Translations under genes and position numbers: made by a program
In this document: one piece after another, positions 34,177-42,719 of the stretch
How positions within the stretch are numbered: the stretch's first letter is position 1
Layout of the letters: every line of letters starts with the position of its first letter
Notes under the pieces: generated by a model
Databases searched by the model: none
The model's input: the letters and a program-made list of their open reading frames with translations, nothing else
Told to the model about the DNA's origin: nothing
Source: Candidimonas humi
GTDB taxonomy: Bacteria; Pseudomonadota; Gammaproteobacteria; Burkholderiales; Burkholderiaceae_B
Assembly: GCF_019166065.1 (NCBI RefSeq)
Contig: NZ_JAHTBN010000003.1
Location: 372,001 to 436,000, forward strand
DNA length: 64,000 bases
Reading direction: 5' to 3'

Positions 34177-35643
34177 TCAGTGACTGGCGCTACTGGCGGC
34201 CACTTCGGTGCCGCGACGCCAGCCGCCGCCCAGCGCCAGGAACAGGTGGATCTGGTCTTGCGATACCTGGGCGGAGGCCGAAGCCAGAGCGGCTTCGGCG
34301 CTCGCCAGGGTGCGTTCGGCGTCAAGGCTGGACAGATACGGACGGCGCCCGGCCTGGTACAGGCGGCGTTCGTCGGATGCGGCAGTCTTGGCGCGGTCAC
34401 GCGCGGTGCGCAGCGCCGCTTCGCGCCGCAGGTCTTCGGCATAGCGGTCGAGTGCGGTCTGGGTTTCCCGCAGCGCCTCCAGCACCACATGGTCGAATTC
34501 GGCCAATGCGACCTTGGCGCCGGCCTGCGCCGCGGCAACGCGGGCATGCGCGCCTGCGCCCGGCAGCGACCAGGATATCAGCGGGCCTATGGACCATTCC
34601 TGCGTGACGGGCTTGCCGAAGTCGTCGAGCAAGCCGCTGGCGCCCAGCGATGCGCCCAGGCGGATGTCGGGATACAAGGCTGCGGTGGCGACACCGACCT
34701 TGGCGGTAGCCGCAGCCAGTGTGCGCTCGGCGCGGCGCACATCGGGACGGCGGCGCAATAGCGCGGCGCCGTCGCCGACCGGGATCGCTTGCTTGAGCAC
34801 CGGGGCTTCAGCGCATTGCGTGGCCCGTGCCGGCACTTGGTCTGGCGTCAGTCCAAGCAGGGCGGCCAATTCGTAGCCGGCGGCCCGGGTGCGGGCACGC
34901 AGAGGGGGCAGGGCGGCCTGTAGCGTCGCCACCTGCGCGTCGGCGCGCGCCACTTCCGCTGGCGTGCCGCGGCCCGCGGCCTGCAGGCGCGCGACGATGT
35001 CACGGCTGCGTTCCTGCAACTGTAGCGAATGTTGTGCTACCGCGATTTCGTGGTTGCCGTGGCAGATTTCCGTATAGGCTCCCGCCACCGCGGCCGCCAC
35101 GCTGATGCGGGCCAAGTCCTGGGCGGCCTGCACGGCCTGGGCATTGGCATGGGCGGCCTCGGCGCCGCGTCGGATGCGGCCGAACAGATCCAGTTGGTAC
35201 GACACCGAAATGCCGCCGTCGGCGAAGTTATAGACAGGCAACTGCTCGGGCTGCAATAGGGATTCTGCGGACACCCGGCCTCGCGCCGCCGAAGCGTCGA
35301 TGGCCGTGTTCAGGCCGCCGGCCGCCCGGGCCTGGGCGTATTGCGCCTGTGCTTGCTGCAGCCGCGCAGCGGCGACACGCAGCTCGGTATTGGCCCGCAG
35401 CGCCTGCGCGACCAGCGCATTCAATTGCGCGTCGTCATACAGTTTCCACCAGTCTCCTTCGAGCGCGGCCTGTTTCGGGGCTACCGCATCCGACCCCTGG
35501 CCGTCCAGCGGCACTGAACGCGTCTGTGCATGGGTAAAGGCCGAATCCTTGGGCAAGGCATAGTCGGGGCCGACGCTTGTGCAGGCGGCCAGCGCCACCG
35601 CCATGCAGCCCAGCATGGCATGGAGCAGGGGCAACCGTTTCAT
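34177..35643 (-). CDS. Outer-membrane efflux factor, NodT family lipoprotein
   Basis: A 488-residue TolC-like channel. MKRLPLLHAMLGCMAVALAAC is a lipoprotein signal with Cys21 as acyl site. SVGPDY follows, and two coiled-coil-rich repeats (LRANTELRVAAARLQQAQAQYAQARA and the matching RAERTLAAATAKVGVATAALYPDI region) are as in OprM/NodT. The start overlaps the HlyD gene by 4 bp. It completes a tripartite pump. Confidence 0.93.
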   Translation of the reverse strand: MKRLPLLHAMLGCMAVALAACTSVGPDYALPKDSAFTHAQTRSVPLDGQGSDAVAPKQAALEGDWWKLYDDAQLNALVAQALRANTELRVAAARLQQAQAQYAQARAAGGLNTAIDASAARGRVSAESLLQPEQLPVYNFADGGISVSYQLDLFGRIRRGAEAAHANAQAVQAAQDLARISVAAAVAGAYTEICHGNHEIAVAQHSLQLQERSRDIVARLQAAGRGTPAEVARADAQVATLQAALPPLRARTRAAGYELAALLGLTPDQVPARATQCAEAPVLKQAIPVGDGAALLRRRPDVRRAERTLAAATAKVGVATAALYPDIRLGASLGASGLLDDFGKPVTQEWSIGPLISWSLPGAGAHARVAAAQAGAKVALAEFDHVVLEALRETQTALDRYAEDLRREAALRTARDRAKTAASDERRLYQAGRRPYLSSLDAERTLASAEAALASASAQVSQDQIHLFLALGGGWRRGTEVAASSASH

Positions 35644-36656
35644 GAGTGGCTCGGCCCGGCATGCGCATCATCGACCACACTGACGGTGGCGGAACGGCCG
35701 GCGACCAGGCGCAGGCCGTCGGGGACCTTGTCGATACTGATGCGTACCGGCACGCGCTGCGCCAGGCGCACCCAGTCGAAAGCCGGCGTCACATTCGGCA
35801 GCAGGGTGGAGCCGTCGCTACGATAACGATCCTCGATGCCGGCAGCGATGCTCTGCACATGGCCGTGCAAGGTGCCGTCCTCGCCCATAATGTGAATGTC
35901 GACCGGCTGCCCGGGGCGGATGCCGTGCAGCCGCGTTTCCTCGAAATAGCCATCGACGCGGAACGATGTCGTATCCAGCACCGCCATGACCGGCCGGCCG
36001 GCGGCCACGTAGTCGCCGACACGCACAGTCCGGTCGCCAAGGCGGCCATCCACGGAGCTGCGTACCACCGTGCGATCCAGGTTCACCTGCGCCAAATCGA
36101 CGGCCGCCTTCGTCGTAACGACCTTGGCCTCGGCAGCGACGATGCCGGCTTGCGCCGCGGCAGTCTCGGCGCGGGCGGAGGCCACCGAGGCCTGGGCCCT
36201 TTCCAGCTTGGCGCGCCGTACCTCGATTTCCTCGGTGGCCACCAGCCCCTTCAAGGCCTTGTCGCGTGCAGCTTCTCGTTGCAACTGGCGCTGCGCGACT
36301 TCGTCTTGCACCAGCGCGGCCTGGCCCCGTGCCAGTGCAGCCCGGCTTTGCTTGACCGCAGCCTGGCTTTGCGCCAGCGCGCCTCGTGCTTGCTCCAGGT
36401 CGATCCGGTAGCGTGTCTGGTCGACGACGAACAGCACGTCGCCGCGATGCACTGTCGAATTGGCAGTCACTCGCACGTCGGTTACCAGGCCCGACACGTC
36501 CGGCGCGACCTGTACGACATCCGCATTGACGTGGGCGTCGCGCGTCCATGGGTCGTCCATGTAAAAACGCCACAGATAGCGCAGCACCAGCAGGGCGGCC
36601 AGCGTCACCAGCAAGGTCAGCGCGATAGGCGCAACCCTCTTCGCATTCATCGCCAT
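35640..36656 (-). CDS. HlyD/AaeA family membrane-fusion protein
   Basis: A 338-residue periplasmic adaptor. It has one N-terminal helix (IALTLLVTLAALLVLRYL), a biotinyl-lipoyl half (VAPDVSGLVTDVRVTANSTVHRGDVLFVVD), a long coiled-coil hairpin (QARGALAQSQAAVKQSRAALARGQ...), and the return lipoyl and beta-barrel segments (VRSSVDGRLGDRTVRVGDYV). It connects FUSC to the OMF. It overlaps the DUF1656 gene by 10 bp. Confidence 0.93.
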   Translation of the reverse strand: MAMNAKRVAPIALTLLVTLAALLVLRYLWRFYMDDPWTRDAHVNADVVQVAPDVSGLVTDVRVTANSTVHRGDVLFVVDQTRYRIDLEQARGALAQSQAAVKQSRAALARGQAALVQDEVAQRQLQREAARDKALKGLVATEEIEVRRAKLERAQASVASARAETAAAQAGIVAAEAKVVTTKAAVDLAQVNLDRTVVRSSVDGRLGDRTVRVGDYVAAGRPVMAVLDTTSFRVDGYFEETRLHGIRPGQPVDIHIMGEDGTLHGHVQSIAAGIEDRYRSDGSTLLPNVTPAFDWVRLAQRVPVRISIDKVPDGLRLVAGRSATVSVVDDAHAGPSHS

Positions 36657-36862
36657 GCCAGTATCCCCCGCAGCAACGCGAACACGCCGCCCAATACCAG
36701 CACGTAGAGCGACAGATTGAATAGCGGCGGATGCCATACGTGGCGATACGCGTCCGCCTTGATCAAAAGCACGCGCACGCCGTTCTGCAGCAGGAAAGCC
36801 AACAGCATCAAGCCGATCAGCGTGGGGATAAAAACGCCGTGAAGACTGAATTCTCCGTACAT
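36647..36862 (-). CDS. DUF1656 small membrane protein (AaeX-like)
   Basis: A 71-residue protein with two helices (IPTLIGLMLLAFLLQ and LFNLSLYVLVLGGVFALLRGILAW). MYGEFSLHGVFIP is the DUF1656 start. These proteins always accompany AaeA/AaeB-type pumps. First structural gene of the efflux operon, 60 bp after the MarR gene. Confidence 0.92.
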   Translation of the reverse strand: MYGEFSLHGVFIPTLIGLMLLAFLLQNGVRVLLIKADAYRHVWHPPLFNLSLYVLVLGGVFALLRGILAWR

Positions 36863-36922
36863 GACAATGGAAGCAGTTTTATGTTTGGTAAATGAATATG
36901 GATATGGAAAGCGGCCGTGGCG

Positions 36923-37450
36923 TCATTGCCGTTTGGCCGCCCGGGGATTGTTCTTGACGCTGGGCGTCTTCGGCCGGCTTGCGGGCTCGCTCGCCTGGGC
37001 GGTGTATGCCAGCGATTCCGATTCCAGCGCGCGCAATACCCGGGTAGCGGTCTCGATGTCCCGAGCCGGAACGTCGCGCAAGATCTGGGCGCGCAGCGCG
37101 GCCAGCGATTCTTCCATCTTCTTGGCCAGTGCCTTGCCCGCGGGCAAGAGCGCGACGGTCTTTACCCGGCGGTTGTCGGGAACCTCGCAGCGCTTGAGCA
37201 GGCCCGCCGTTTCACCTTGGTCCAGCACGCGTACCAGCGCGGCCGGATTGATGCCGATCTCCGCGGCCAGCGCGCGCTGATGCGCGGCAGCGCCCATGCG
37301 GAACGTCAGGATGATGACCAGCGCCAGCGACATAGGTACGTTGTCGTTCGTCAGCACGGTGCCGACAGCCTGCACCCAGGCCCGCTTGGCGGGCTGCAGG
37401 GCGATGGTGAAGGCGAAGAGGAGACGGTCGGATTCTTTCACGGCAGGCAC
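36923..37450 (-). CDS. MarR family regulator of the efflux operon
   Basis: A 175-residue winged-helix protein (MGAAAHQRALAAEIGINPAALVRVLDQGETAGLLKRCEVPDNRRVKTVAL). It leads the DUF1656-HlyD-OMF-FUSC cluster on the same strand, as in many aromatic-acid pumps induced through a MarR repressor. The start is GTG: 37450 gives the longest form; the GTG at 37441 has AGGTG upstream at better spacing and is equally likely. Confidence 0.9.
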   Translation of the reverse strand: MPAVKESDRLLFAFTIALQPAKRAWVQAVGTVLTNDNVPMSLALVIILTFRMGAAAHQRALAAEIGINPAALVRVLDQGETAGLLKRCEVPDNRRVKTVALLPAGKALAKKMEESLAALRAQILRDVPARDIETATRVLRALESESLAYTAQASEPASRPKTPSVKNNPRAAKRQ

Positions 37451-37737
37451 CTATGGAAAGATGCTTAGTAAATCGTTGCTTTGTGAATTATAACCATGTC
37501 TTCCATTTGCCTCAAAGGCGTTTCGGCCCGAGCGCACCCATGTGAGCCGTTGCGCAGCGAGCACCTGAGATATCGCCCCGATTTCCAATAATCTTGTGCT
37601 GGCCTACGTGGCGCAACACTTGCTGGACATGCCTCGCTCGTACTAGCCGAGCATCAGGTTGTCGAACTACGGTTCGTCGTTGCGGCGGTGGGCGACGGGC
37701 TGATGTCTCGTGGCGCGGGGGTGCTTCGACTACCCTG
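37451..37737. other. Gene-free stretch next to the MarR gene
   Basis: No gene with support. Short open frames such as the one ending at 37646 have many stops around them. The first 50 bp are AT-rich (near 37466-37494) and probably carry the MarR promoter. The rest appears to be decayed sequence upstream of the Bug remnant. Confidence 0.4.
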
Positions 37738-37914
37738 GCGCCATTGCAAAAAGCTGCCCAGCAGGCGGCGAGGGTGCCGCGCGTCTTGGAAATTCTGGAG
37801 AGTGTTCAGCTCGAGCCCGTGGCTATAGACGGCCCGACAGTGGGCAAATTGATGCGTGCTCAGTATGCGAAGTGGAATAATATTGTGACAGAAATAGGTT
37901 ATATCAACGGGTAA
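37738..37914 (+). pseudogene. C-terminal remnant of a Bug/TctC protein
   Basis: The last 58 codons before the stop at 37914 read APLQKAAQQAARVPRVLEI...LEPVAIDGPTVGKLMRAQYAKWNNIV, the typical final helix of Bug proteins (LxPxxxxP..F...V..E.AKW..IV). Upstream sequence in this frame shows no Bug match, and other frames are full of stops, so only the tail survives. Confidence 0.6.
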
Positions 37915-38085
37915 AGTGACAGTACGCCGATGAACAGAAGCGCCAGAGCAACTGTGCGAATCGGCGGTGGAGGCGGGGCGAGAAATGATCGAGGCCGCCA
38001 CGAGTCGCACCGGCATACCGTTGCCAAGCAGATGGTACATGCCCGGAATGATGGGATGGCTTCGCTGAAGCGCCTGAAGAGTTAG

Positions 38086-38229
38086 ATGGCCTCCAGAGGG
38101 CTGGATGAGACGATCGCACGGGCGGGATTTCCTGAACCCGGAAGGCCGGAAAGTGAATGGGAACTGATCGGGGCGGACGGAGTGCTGGGTGGGCTGCGTA
38201 GGCGGTGCTCTCGGAGAGTGTTTTTATGA
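38086..38229 (+). CDS. Small hypothetical ORF coupled to the next gene
   Basis: A 47-residue open frame (MASRGLDETIARAGFPEP..., ending RRRCSRRVFL) whose stop overlaps the start at 38226 as ATGA. No ribosome-binding site is clear and I recognise no family; it may be the tail of a decayed gene. The 44-codon open stretch before it, from 37942 to 38069, contains SRWYMPGMMGWLR but no start. Confidence 0.25.
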   Translation: MASRGLDETIARAGFPEPGRPESEWELIGADGVLGGLRRRCSRRVFL

Positions 38230-38924
38230 GTGGAGTTCGTTACTCTGGGGCTCGTTTTACGCGAGCACTTGCAACCATGCCCTTCTTGCTGTGTTGCGCA
38301 ATGGCGTTCGCGCGCGCCAATCCCGGTATGGCGATGGATCCGACCGTCCCGAAGTCTCTTCGAAGCGGCGATGTCGTCTCCGAGTTCCACGACGGGCGTT
38401 ATGGCCGATTCTCGCTGCGCTATGTTCACGGAACCTCGATCGTCGAGCTTCGCCATGCAGGACGGGAGACGACTGTCTTGCGCATACCGCGAGGGCATGA
38501 TCCGGCTCTCGTGGGCGCAGAGATGGGCAATCGATTTCTGCCGCTATCCTTGCAGCCCTATATCGGACAAGGCAAGCTTCTTTTGGTCGTGACACTGCGA
38601 ACGACCGGGGGAGGCAGCGGCGGCCAGTGCGGCGCTGGTGTGGAACAATACCTCAAGGTCGCGGATGTCCATGCAAGTCGACCCAGAGTAATCGCCTCGC
38701 ATCTTATCGAGAGTTGTGCCGAAGGTACTGAGTTCGACAGCCGAGGACGGAAGGGGGATCCGTTTCCGTCCTTTTACGTCGCGGGCGGCGAGCTCCGGAT
38801 TCGCTTCCTTTCTTATAGAAACCGACTTGACGGGCCGTTCGTCGGGCGGTTATCGGCCGATTTTCAGCGGGTCACGATAGAAAAAAGCCATGTGGGAAAG
38901 AGGGAGGGCGATGCGCGCTCTTGA
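38226..38924 (+). CDS. Hypothetical secreted protein (first gene of a coupled pair)
   Basis: A 232-residue protein. ATG 38226 has CGGAGAG at 38213-38219. It starts with a signal peptide (ALATMPFLLCCAMAFARA) and the rest is beta-rich with a glycine cluster (RTTGGGSGGQCG) and two later Cys residues. I recognise no family. It overlaps the next gene by 14 bp, so the two are co-translated. It sits in the decayed accessory region, beyond the second integrase. Confidence 0.6.
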   Translation: MSGVRYSGARFTRALATMPFLLCCAMAFARANPGMAMDPTVPKSLRSGDVVSEFHDGRYGRFSLRYVHGTSIVELRHAGRETTVLRIPRGHDPALVGAEMGNRFLPLSLQPYIGQGKLLLVVTLRTTGGGSGGQCGAGVEQYLKVADVHASRPRVIASHLIESCAEGTEFDSRGRKGDPFPSFYVAGGELRIRFLSYRNRLDGPFVGRLSADFQRVTIEKSHVGKREGDARS

Positions 38925-39444
38925 CTACTTCGGCTTAGCGTTGGCAGCGGCCATCTTTTTAATAGTGCTGCGCGGCCTGATCAAGCTGTTCGTCTATGAT
39001 GAGTTCGGTTTCAGACTCTCGAAGAACCATCAACGGCGGATCGCGGAAGACCGCGTAGCGTTCGATGACCTGATCGAAAAACTCGCGCCTGCCGTGCGTG
39101 CGATCCGCCATCAGCAATGCCCGCGTATTGAGAAAGTCGTCTATTCGTTTTGCAAAAGCGACGATGGCCAATTGGCTTTGGACGAGATCCGAATGTTTGA
39201 CGGAAAGACCGATCGTCCTGTCGATGTGGATGCGCTACCGGATGGCTGCAAGCCCTTGCTTAAGAAGCTCGATAATCAAGGGTTGCGGGCCGCGTTCGTT
39301 CAGTTCGCAAAGAAGCGTCGGTCGCTTGAGTCCACAGACCGGATCGTAATTCATTCAGCTGGTGTCTCTCTAGTCCAAATCGGTTCCGTGCATCTGCCAG
39401 GCAGACAGTTGAATGTCGCTGTCGGGAATGGCGGCGATCTGTAA
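38911..39444 (+). CDS. Hypothetical membrane-anchored protein (second gene of the pair)
   Basis: A 177-residue protein. ATG 38911 has GGGAGGG upstream and is preferred over the in-frame ATG at 38890. One N-terminal helix (LALAAAIFLIVLRGLIKLF) is followed by an acidic/basic soluble domain (ALDEIRMFDGKTDRPVDVDALPDG). I recognise no family. Being coupled to a secreted protein, both probably work in the envelope. Confidence 0.6.
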   Translation: MRALDYFGLALAAAIFLIVLRGLIKLFVYDEFGFRLSKNHQRRIAEDRVAFDDLIEKLAPAVRAIRHQQCPRIEKVVYSFCKSDDGQLALDEIRMFDGKTDRPVDVDALPDGCKPLLKKLDNQGLRAAFVQFAKKRRSLESTDRIVIHSAGVSLVQIGSVHLPGRQLNVAVGNGGDL

Positions 39445-39563
39445 AACCGAGCTTTTTCATGGGCCGTGTGGTTTCAGCCTCCTGTGCAGCCTTGGCCGGC
39501 AGGTCTTTGGGTACAAGGTCGTTGTCCAGGTGGTTGAACCTAACGAACTTCGCCCGGCCTATG

Positions 39564-39907
39564 TCAGGTGCCTGCAGCTTTGCGGTGTGCGAGCCATTGG
39601 TCGAAGACGCCTTGGAACCACCGGTCTTCGGCCAGACGCTTCACCAGCATTTCTCGCTTGCGGTGCTTTTGAGGGTGGATGCCTTGTGCGACCTGGGCTC
39701 GGGCCGCTTCTCGCGTGCCTCTTCCAGGCTGATCTCGGGGTAAGCCCCCAGCGTCATGCGATGCTGCTTGCTTGGCCAGTAGTAGCGGAAATGCCAGTGT
39801 TTGCCCCCGCTGGGCGTGACGCACAAACCCAACCCACGGCTATCACTCAGTGTGTAGACGTTGTCCGCTGGGCTAGCTTGCCGGACTGCAATGTCTGTGA
39901 GTGGCAT
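39564..39907 (-). pseudogene. P4-type tyrosine integrase, N-terminal fragment with frameshift
   Basis: MPLTDIAVRQASPADN, LSDSRGLGLCV, KHWHFRYYW and MTLGAYPEISLEEAREKR form the DUF4102 arm-binding domain. Near 39710 the reading frame shifts and continues as ARAQVAQGIHPQKHRK and FQGVFDQWLAHRK. The core-binding and catalytic domains are missing. It lies just beyond the att copy at 40126-40162, in the position an integrase takes next to a tRNA. Confidence 0.8.
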
Positions 39908-40075
39908 GGTGTTCATGCTCCTCTTGCAGGGCAGGAACTTGAATCGTAGCCCTCCCTGCCAGCATCGCCTATGTAAGTACTCCCTAGGCGCAGAACAAAT
40001 TATGGCCTCAAATGGAGCATAAAAAACGCTGGCTGTAGGTGGACGTCCCCTGGGTGTTGATAGACGCTCCAGAAA

Positions 40076-40101
40076 CGAAAAAAGGAGCCGAAGCTCCTTT
40101 T
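40076..40101 (-). terminator. Minus-strand hairpin terminator beside the att copy
   Basis: AAAAGGAGC (40080-40088), loop CGAA, GCTCCTTTT (40093-40101); on the minus strand this is a TTCG-capped hairpin followed by a T-run (40076-40083). It mirrors the hairpin downstream of tRNA-Gly and may terminate that tRNA in an ancestral arrangement. Confidence 0.65.
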
Positions 40102-40125
40102 CTCTGTGTTCCATGGATTTCTATA

Positions 40126-40162
40126 GATGTCCATGGACGAAAATCTTGGGGCGGGAAACGAG
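40126..40162. repeat. att-like direct repeat, distal copy (tRNA-Gly 3' end)
   Basis: Thirty-seven bases matching 43376-43412 with one mismatch (40150). The copy includes GCGGGAAACGAG, the last 12 nt of tRNA-Gly, plus 25 bp of flank, and lies exactly 3,250 bp from the tRNA. The tRNA body beyond these 12 nt is absent, as in an att site created by integration. Confidence 0.85.
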
Positions 40163-40330
40163 ACTTGCACTGGGGCGCTAAGTAGTTGTTTCCCAAATAC
40201 TTTCTTCGCCCAGATGGCCAGCGAATATCTTGATTGTAGCCTTATTTTCCGCCCCCGGCGGCAAAACTTGTCCACCGACTTTCAGCGGCGTCCAGCGAGC
40301 TCCTACCTCTCTGCCGCAAGCCACGGTTCA

Positions 40331-41344
40331 TCATTGACGATTGATTTCCCTCTCCAATGCGGACAGACGCTCGACAATGTGATCGAAAGTCATTGTCTCG
40401 CCGTAGAACATCTGGGCGTCCAGCATGGCCTGGTAGTCCTGTTGCAGCGCACGGAGCAGCGCGGCATCGGGAATCAGTCGCAGGCCACCCGCCTGGCACT
40501 GCTCGTAATGGCTGAACCCGCTGCGGTAGAAAGTCTCCTTGATGTGCAGCACATCGCGCAGTAGCGCGGTATCGGCTAGCGCCTTGCGCCCGACCTCGTG
40601 ATCGGCCAGACGCGCCAGGTCGTACCAATGCCGGGACAGTCGCTCTGCGCCGACGCGCAGGTCAGGACGATGGCATTCGACATGGATCAGCGTGGCTTTT
40701 TCCCAGAATGTGCGCATCGGCGACAGCACAGCCACCTGGGCATTCGGGAACACCAGCCCTGGCACGCGTGCAGCCACATCCGGCACGATCGTCACGGAGT
40801 CCTGCGGCAGCGTGGCATTGCGTCCACCGAACTCGATCAGCACGCTCGGTCGCAGATAGGCGTCTGTGTTCTCTACCGCGCTGGGGTAGTACAGCCAGAG
40901 CTTCTCCGCATCGTCGCTGACCTCGAGAGCGACCTCATGCTCGGGGAGTGCTTGCGCCAGCGCCTCTCGGAGTGTCGGCACCAGTTCCTCGGTGACGTGC
41001 TCCACCAAAGCCTCTTTGAGCGCATCGGACAGTTTTTTGCGCTGGGTGTTGGAAAGGCCCACGAGATCAGGTACATCGGTCGCCAGACTCCGATAGTCGA
41101 TGGTGACGTCGATGTCCTCGGAAAAACGTTCGATGGCTTGATAGACCTTGGACAACGATGTGCCGCCCTTGAAGGCCATCGGCCTGCGATTTGGTAGCGC
41201 GAACAGGGCGCCCAGCGCTTGGCACAGCCAGATGTCTTTTTCCAGAATTTCGGCGCGGCGGCCTAGCACCGGTGCCAGGCCATGCAACAGCTCGGCCTGT
41301 TCGGTCAGGGACAATTCGAAGTAGTGCTGCGTGGATTCAGGCAT
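40331..41344 (-). CDS. AbiEii/AbiGii family toxin (nucleotidyltransferase-like)
   Basis: A 337-residue AbiEii-type protein. KGGTSLSK (59-66) and SEDIDVTI (75-82) are the nucleotidyltransferase motifs; the Asp77/Asp79 pair would bind metal. AbiEii toxins act with an AbiEi antitoxin (type IV toxin-antitoxin, phage-abortive in some hosts) by modifying tRNA with nucleotides. It overlaps its partner by 8 bp and lies in the island between the att repeats. Confidence 0.88.
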   Translation of the reverse strand: MPESTQHYFELSLTEQAELLHGLAPVLGRRAEILEKDIWLCQALGALFALPNRRPMAFKGGTSLSKVYQAIERFSEDIDVTIDYRSLATDVPDLVGLSNTQRKKLSDALKEALVEHVTEELVPTLREALAQALPEHEVALEVSDDAEKLWLYYPSAVENTDAYLRPSVLIEFGGRNATLPQDSVTIVPDVAARVPGLVFPNAQVAVLSPMRTFWEKATLIHVECHRPDLRVGAERLSRHWYDLARLADHEVGRKALADTALLRDVLHIKETFYRSGFSHYEQCQAGGLRLIPDAALLRALQQDYQAMLDAQMFYGETMTFDHIVERLSALEREINRQ

Positions 41345-41948
41345 GGGCCAGTTCGCCTCGCTCGTAGCAGGTCAGGGCTTCCACCATCCAGGCCGGCATC
41401 GATGCCTTGGCTCTGCTCAGCGCCTCGAACTCGGCTGTAGGTAGTTTCTTCGCGATCTGCTTGAACGTGTGTGGCGTGACCTGGCTTCGCCCCAGGTACC
41501 ACAGGGCCGACAGCGCCTGTCCTGCGGGCCGGCCCGCCAGCGCCAGCTTGCGCGGCGCCACGTGCTGCAGTCGGACGACCAGTTTGCCCAGCCTGATCTG
41601 ATGGGAGGATCCTGTGGTCTGAAACACCACCTGTGCCGGCATCTGTGTGGACAAACCCAGGCGCCGCGCGGCTTCCGCCCCATGGATCTCGATCGTCGCC
41701 CCTTCCGCCTCGGCCACGGTCCGTGCCACCTGCACGGGCGCGGGCATCGATTTGATGCCGAACCGTCCGGTCTTGGGCACGAGATACAAGCCATGGCCGA
41801 TGCGCTCGATAATGCCCACCTTGGTCAGTCGCATCAGAGTCTGATCGATGGCCGCGCGTGAACCCAGCCCCGCAAACAATGTGGGGGTGAAGGGCTCGCC
41901 TGCGGGTTGCGAGGCGATGCGTTCACGGATGGCTTGGGACGTGCTCAT
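41337..41948 (-). CDS. AbiEi-type antitoxin/transcriptional regulator (DUF6088)
   Basis: A 203-residue protein starting at ATG 41948. The N-terminal winged-helix region (AIRERIASQPAGEPFTPTLFAGLGSRAAIDQTLMRLTKVGIIERI) is followed by the AbiEi-like domain with GATIEIHGAEAARRLG and ALSALWYLG. It precedes and overlaps the toxin gene. AbiEi antitoxins repress their own promoter through inverted repeats; one lies 20 bp upstream (41968-41994). Confidence 0.85.
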   Translation of the reverse strand: MSTSQAIRERIASQPAGEPFTPTLFAGLGSRAAIDQTLMRLTKVGIIERIGHGLYLVPKTGRFGIKSMPAPVQVARTVAEAEGATIEIHGAEAARRLGLSTQMPAQVVFQTTGSSHQIRLGKLVVRLQHVAPRKLALAGRPAGQALSALWYLGRSQVTPHTFKQIAKKLPTAEFEALSRAKASMPAWMVEALTCYERGELAHA

Positions 41949-41967
41949 GGCTGGATTGATCTTGAAT

Positions 41968-41994
41968 GTTAGATATTTTAATTGAAAATCTAAC
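41968..41994. promoter_or_regulatory. Probable AbiEi operator
   Basis: GTTAGAT (41968-41974) and ATCTAAC (41988-41994) are inverted arms of an imperfect palindrome whose core is AT-rich (TTTTAATTGAAAA). It is just before the antitoxin start, where type IV antitoxins autorepress. Confidence 0.5.
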
Positions 41995-42217
41995 AATATG
42001 CTATTCACCTCACCTGAAAGGATACGAGGCACCTGTTTCCTGCCAAACCCTCCAGCAAAACTGACGCGGACATTGAATCCACCACGTCGAACCGCGTCCG
42101 GCGAAGCTGCTCTTCAGGGTTTCTCTGAGTTTGCAATAATTGCTACAGGCGGAACGCTGGAAGCGAAACGCAAGCACTCGCCAGTGGGTGAGCTTTCAAG
42201 AACATCAGGGAGGTCTC

Positions 42218-42430
42218 GTGGGTAGAAAGTCCAGAGAGGAGCGCGAGCGTCGACTTGCCAAGAGCGCCGAGAATCCTGATTTTCTACTTCGCCAGATGAT
42301 CAGCTTGCACGACCATTTCGGCGAGCGCACACGGGTGAAGGACTCCTTCCTCGCCCAAGTGAGGGAGCTCACGCACGTTCGACGTCATCTGAAGCCTCGT
42401 TCGGATCGCCCAGATTTCCCGGAGCTTTAA
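42218..42430 (+). CDS. Small basic protein, probably truncated by the neighbouring recombinase fragment
   Basis: A 70-residue frame starting GTG 42218 with GGGAGG at 42208-42213. The N-terminus is charged (GRKSREERERRLAKSAENPDFLLRQM). From about codon 57 the DNA is antisense to a recombinase N-terminus (42389-42505), so only the first part can be authentic. I recognise no family. Confidence 0.35.
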   Translation: MGRKSREERERRLAKSAENPDFLLRQMISLHDHFGERTRVKDSFLAQVRELTHVRRHLKPRSDRPDFPEL

Positions 42431-42505
42431 TGGTGGCTTCTGCCCTGTGAGCTTGCCCTTGTTCCACGGTACACGATGGCTAAGGACGACATTTTCGGAT
42501 TCCAT
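42389..42505 (-). pseudogene. N-terminal fragment of a tyrosine recombinase
   Basis: ATG 42505 has GGGGA upstream. The protein reads MESENVVLSHRVPWNKG, then KLTGQKPPLKLREIWAIRTRLQ, the well-known N-terminus of a widespread integrase family. At about codon 39 the match stops abruptly, and the frame continues into unrelated sequence. This marks a rearrangement breakpoint near 42388. Confidence 0.7.
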
Positions 42506-42719
42506 GACAATCCCCTTTCGAATGAAGGGAGATTGAGTGTGAACCCTTCCAGCGGGCGCTAACCGACCCAAAGCAGACATAGGTACACAGACGAAAACCC
42601 TGTTGACCTTCAGACAGTCAGTCCAGGAAGCACCTCATGAATGGCTTCGCGAAGCTGGCGGCAAGCTCTGTGACCGATTTTTCCTTCGAAAAGTCAATCT
42701 GCTTCAGCAAGCATTCCGT

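Larger units (their letters stand above)
39908..40330. other. Junction region: old terminator, att copy, no gene
   Basis: No intact gene. It contains a minus-strand terminator hairpin (40076-40101), the att repeat (40126-40162) and about 170 bp of unassigned sequence before the AbiEii gene end. Short open frames here overlap on both strands and have no support. Confidence 0.5.
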
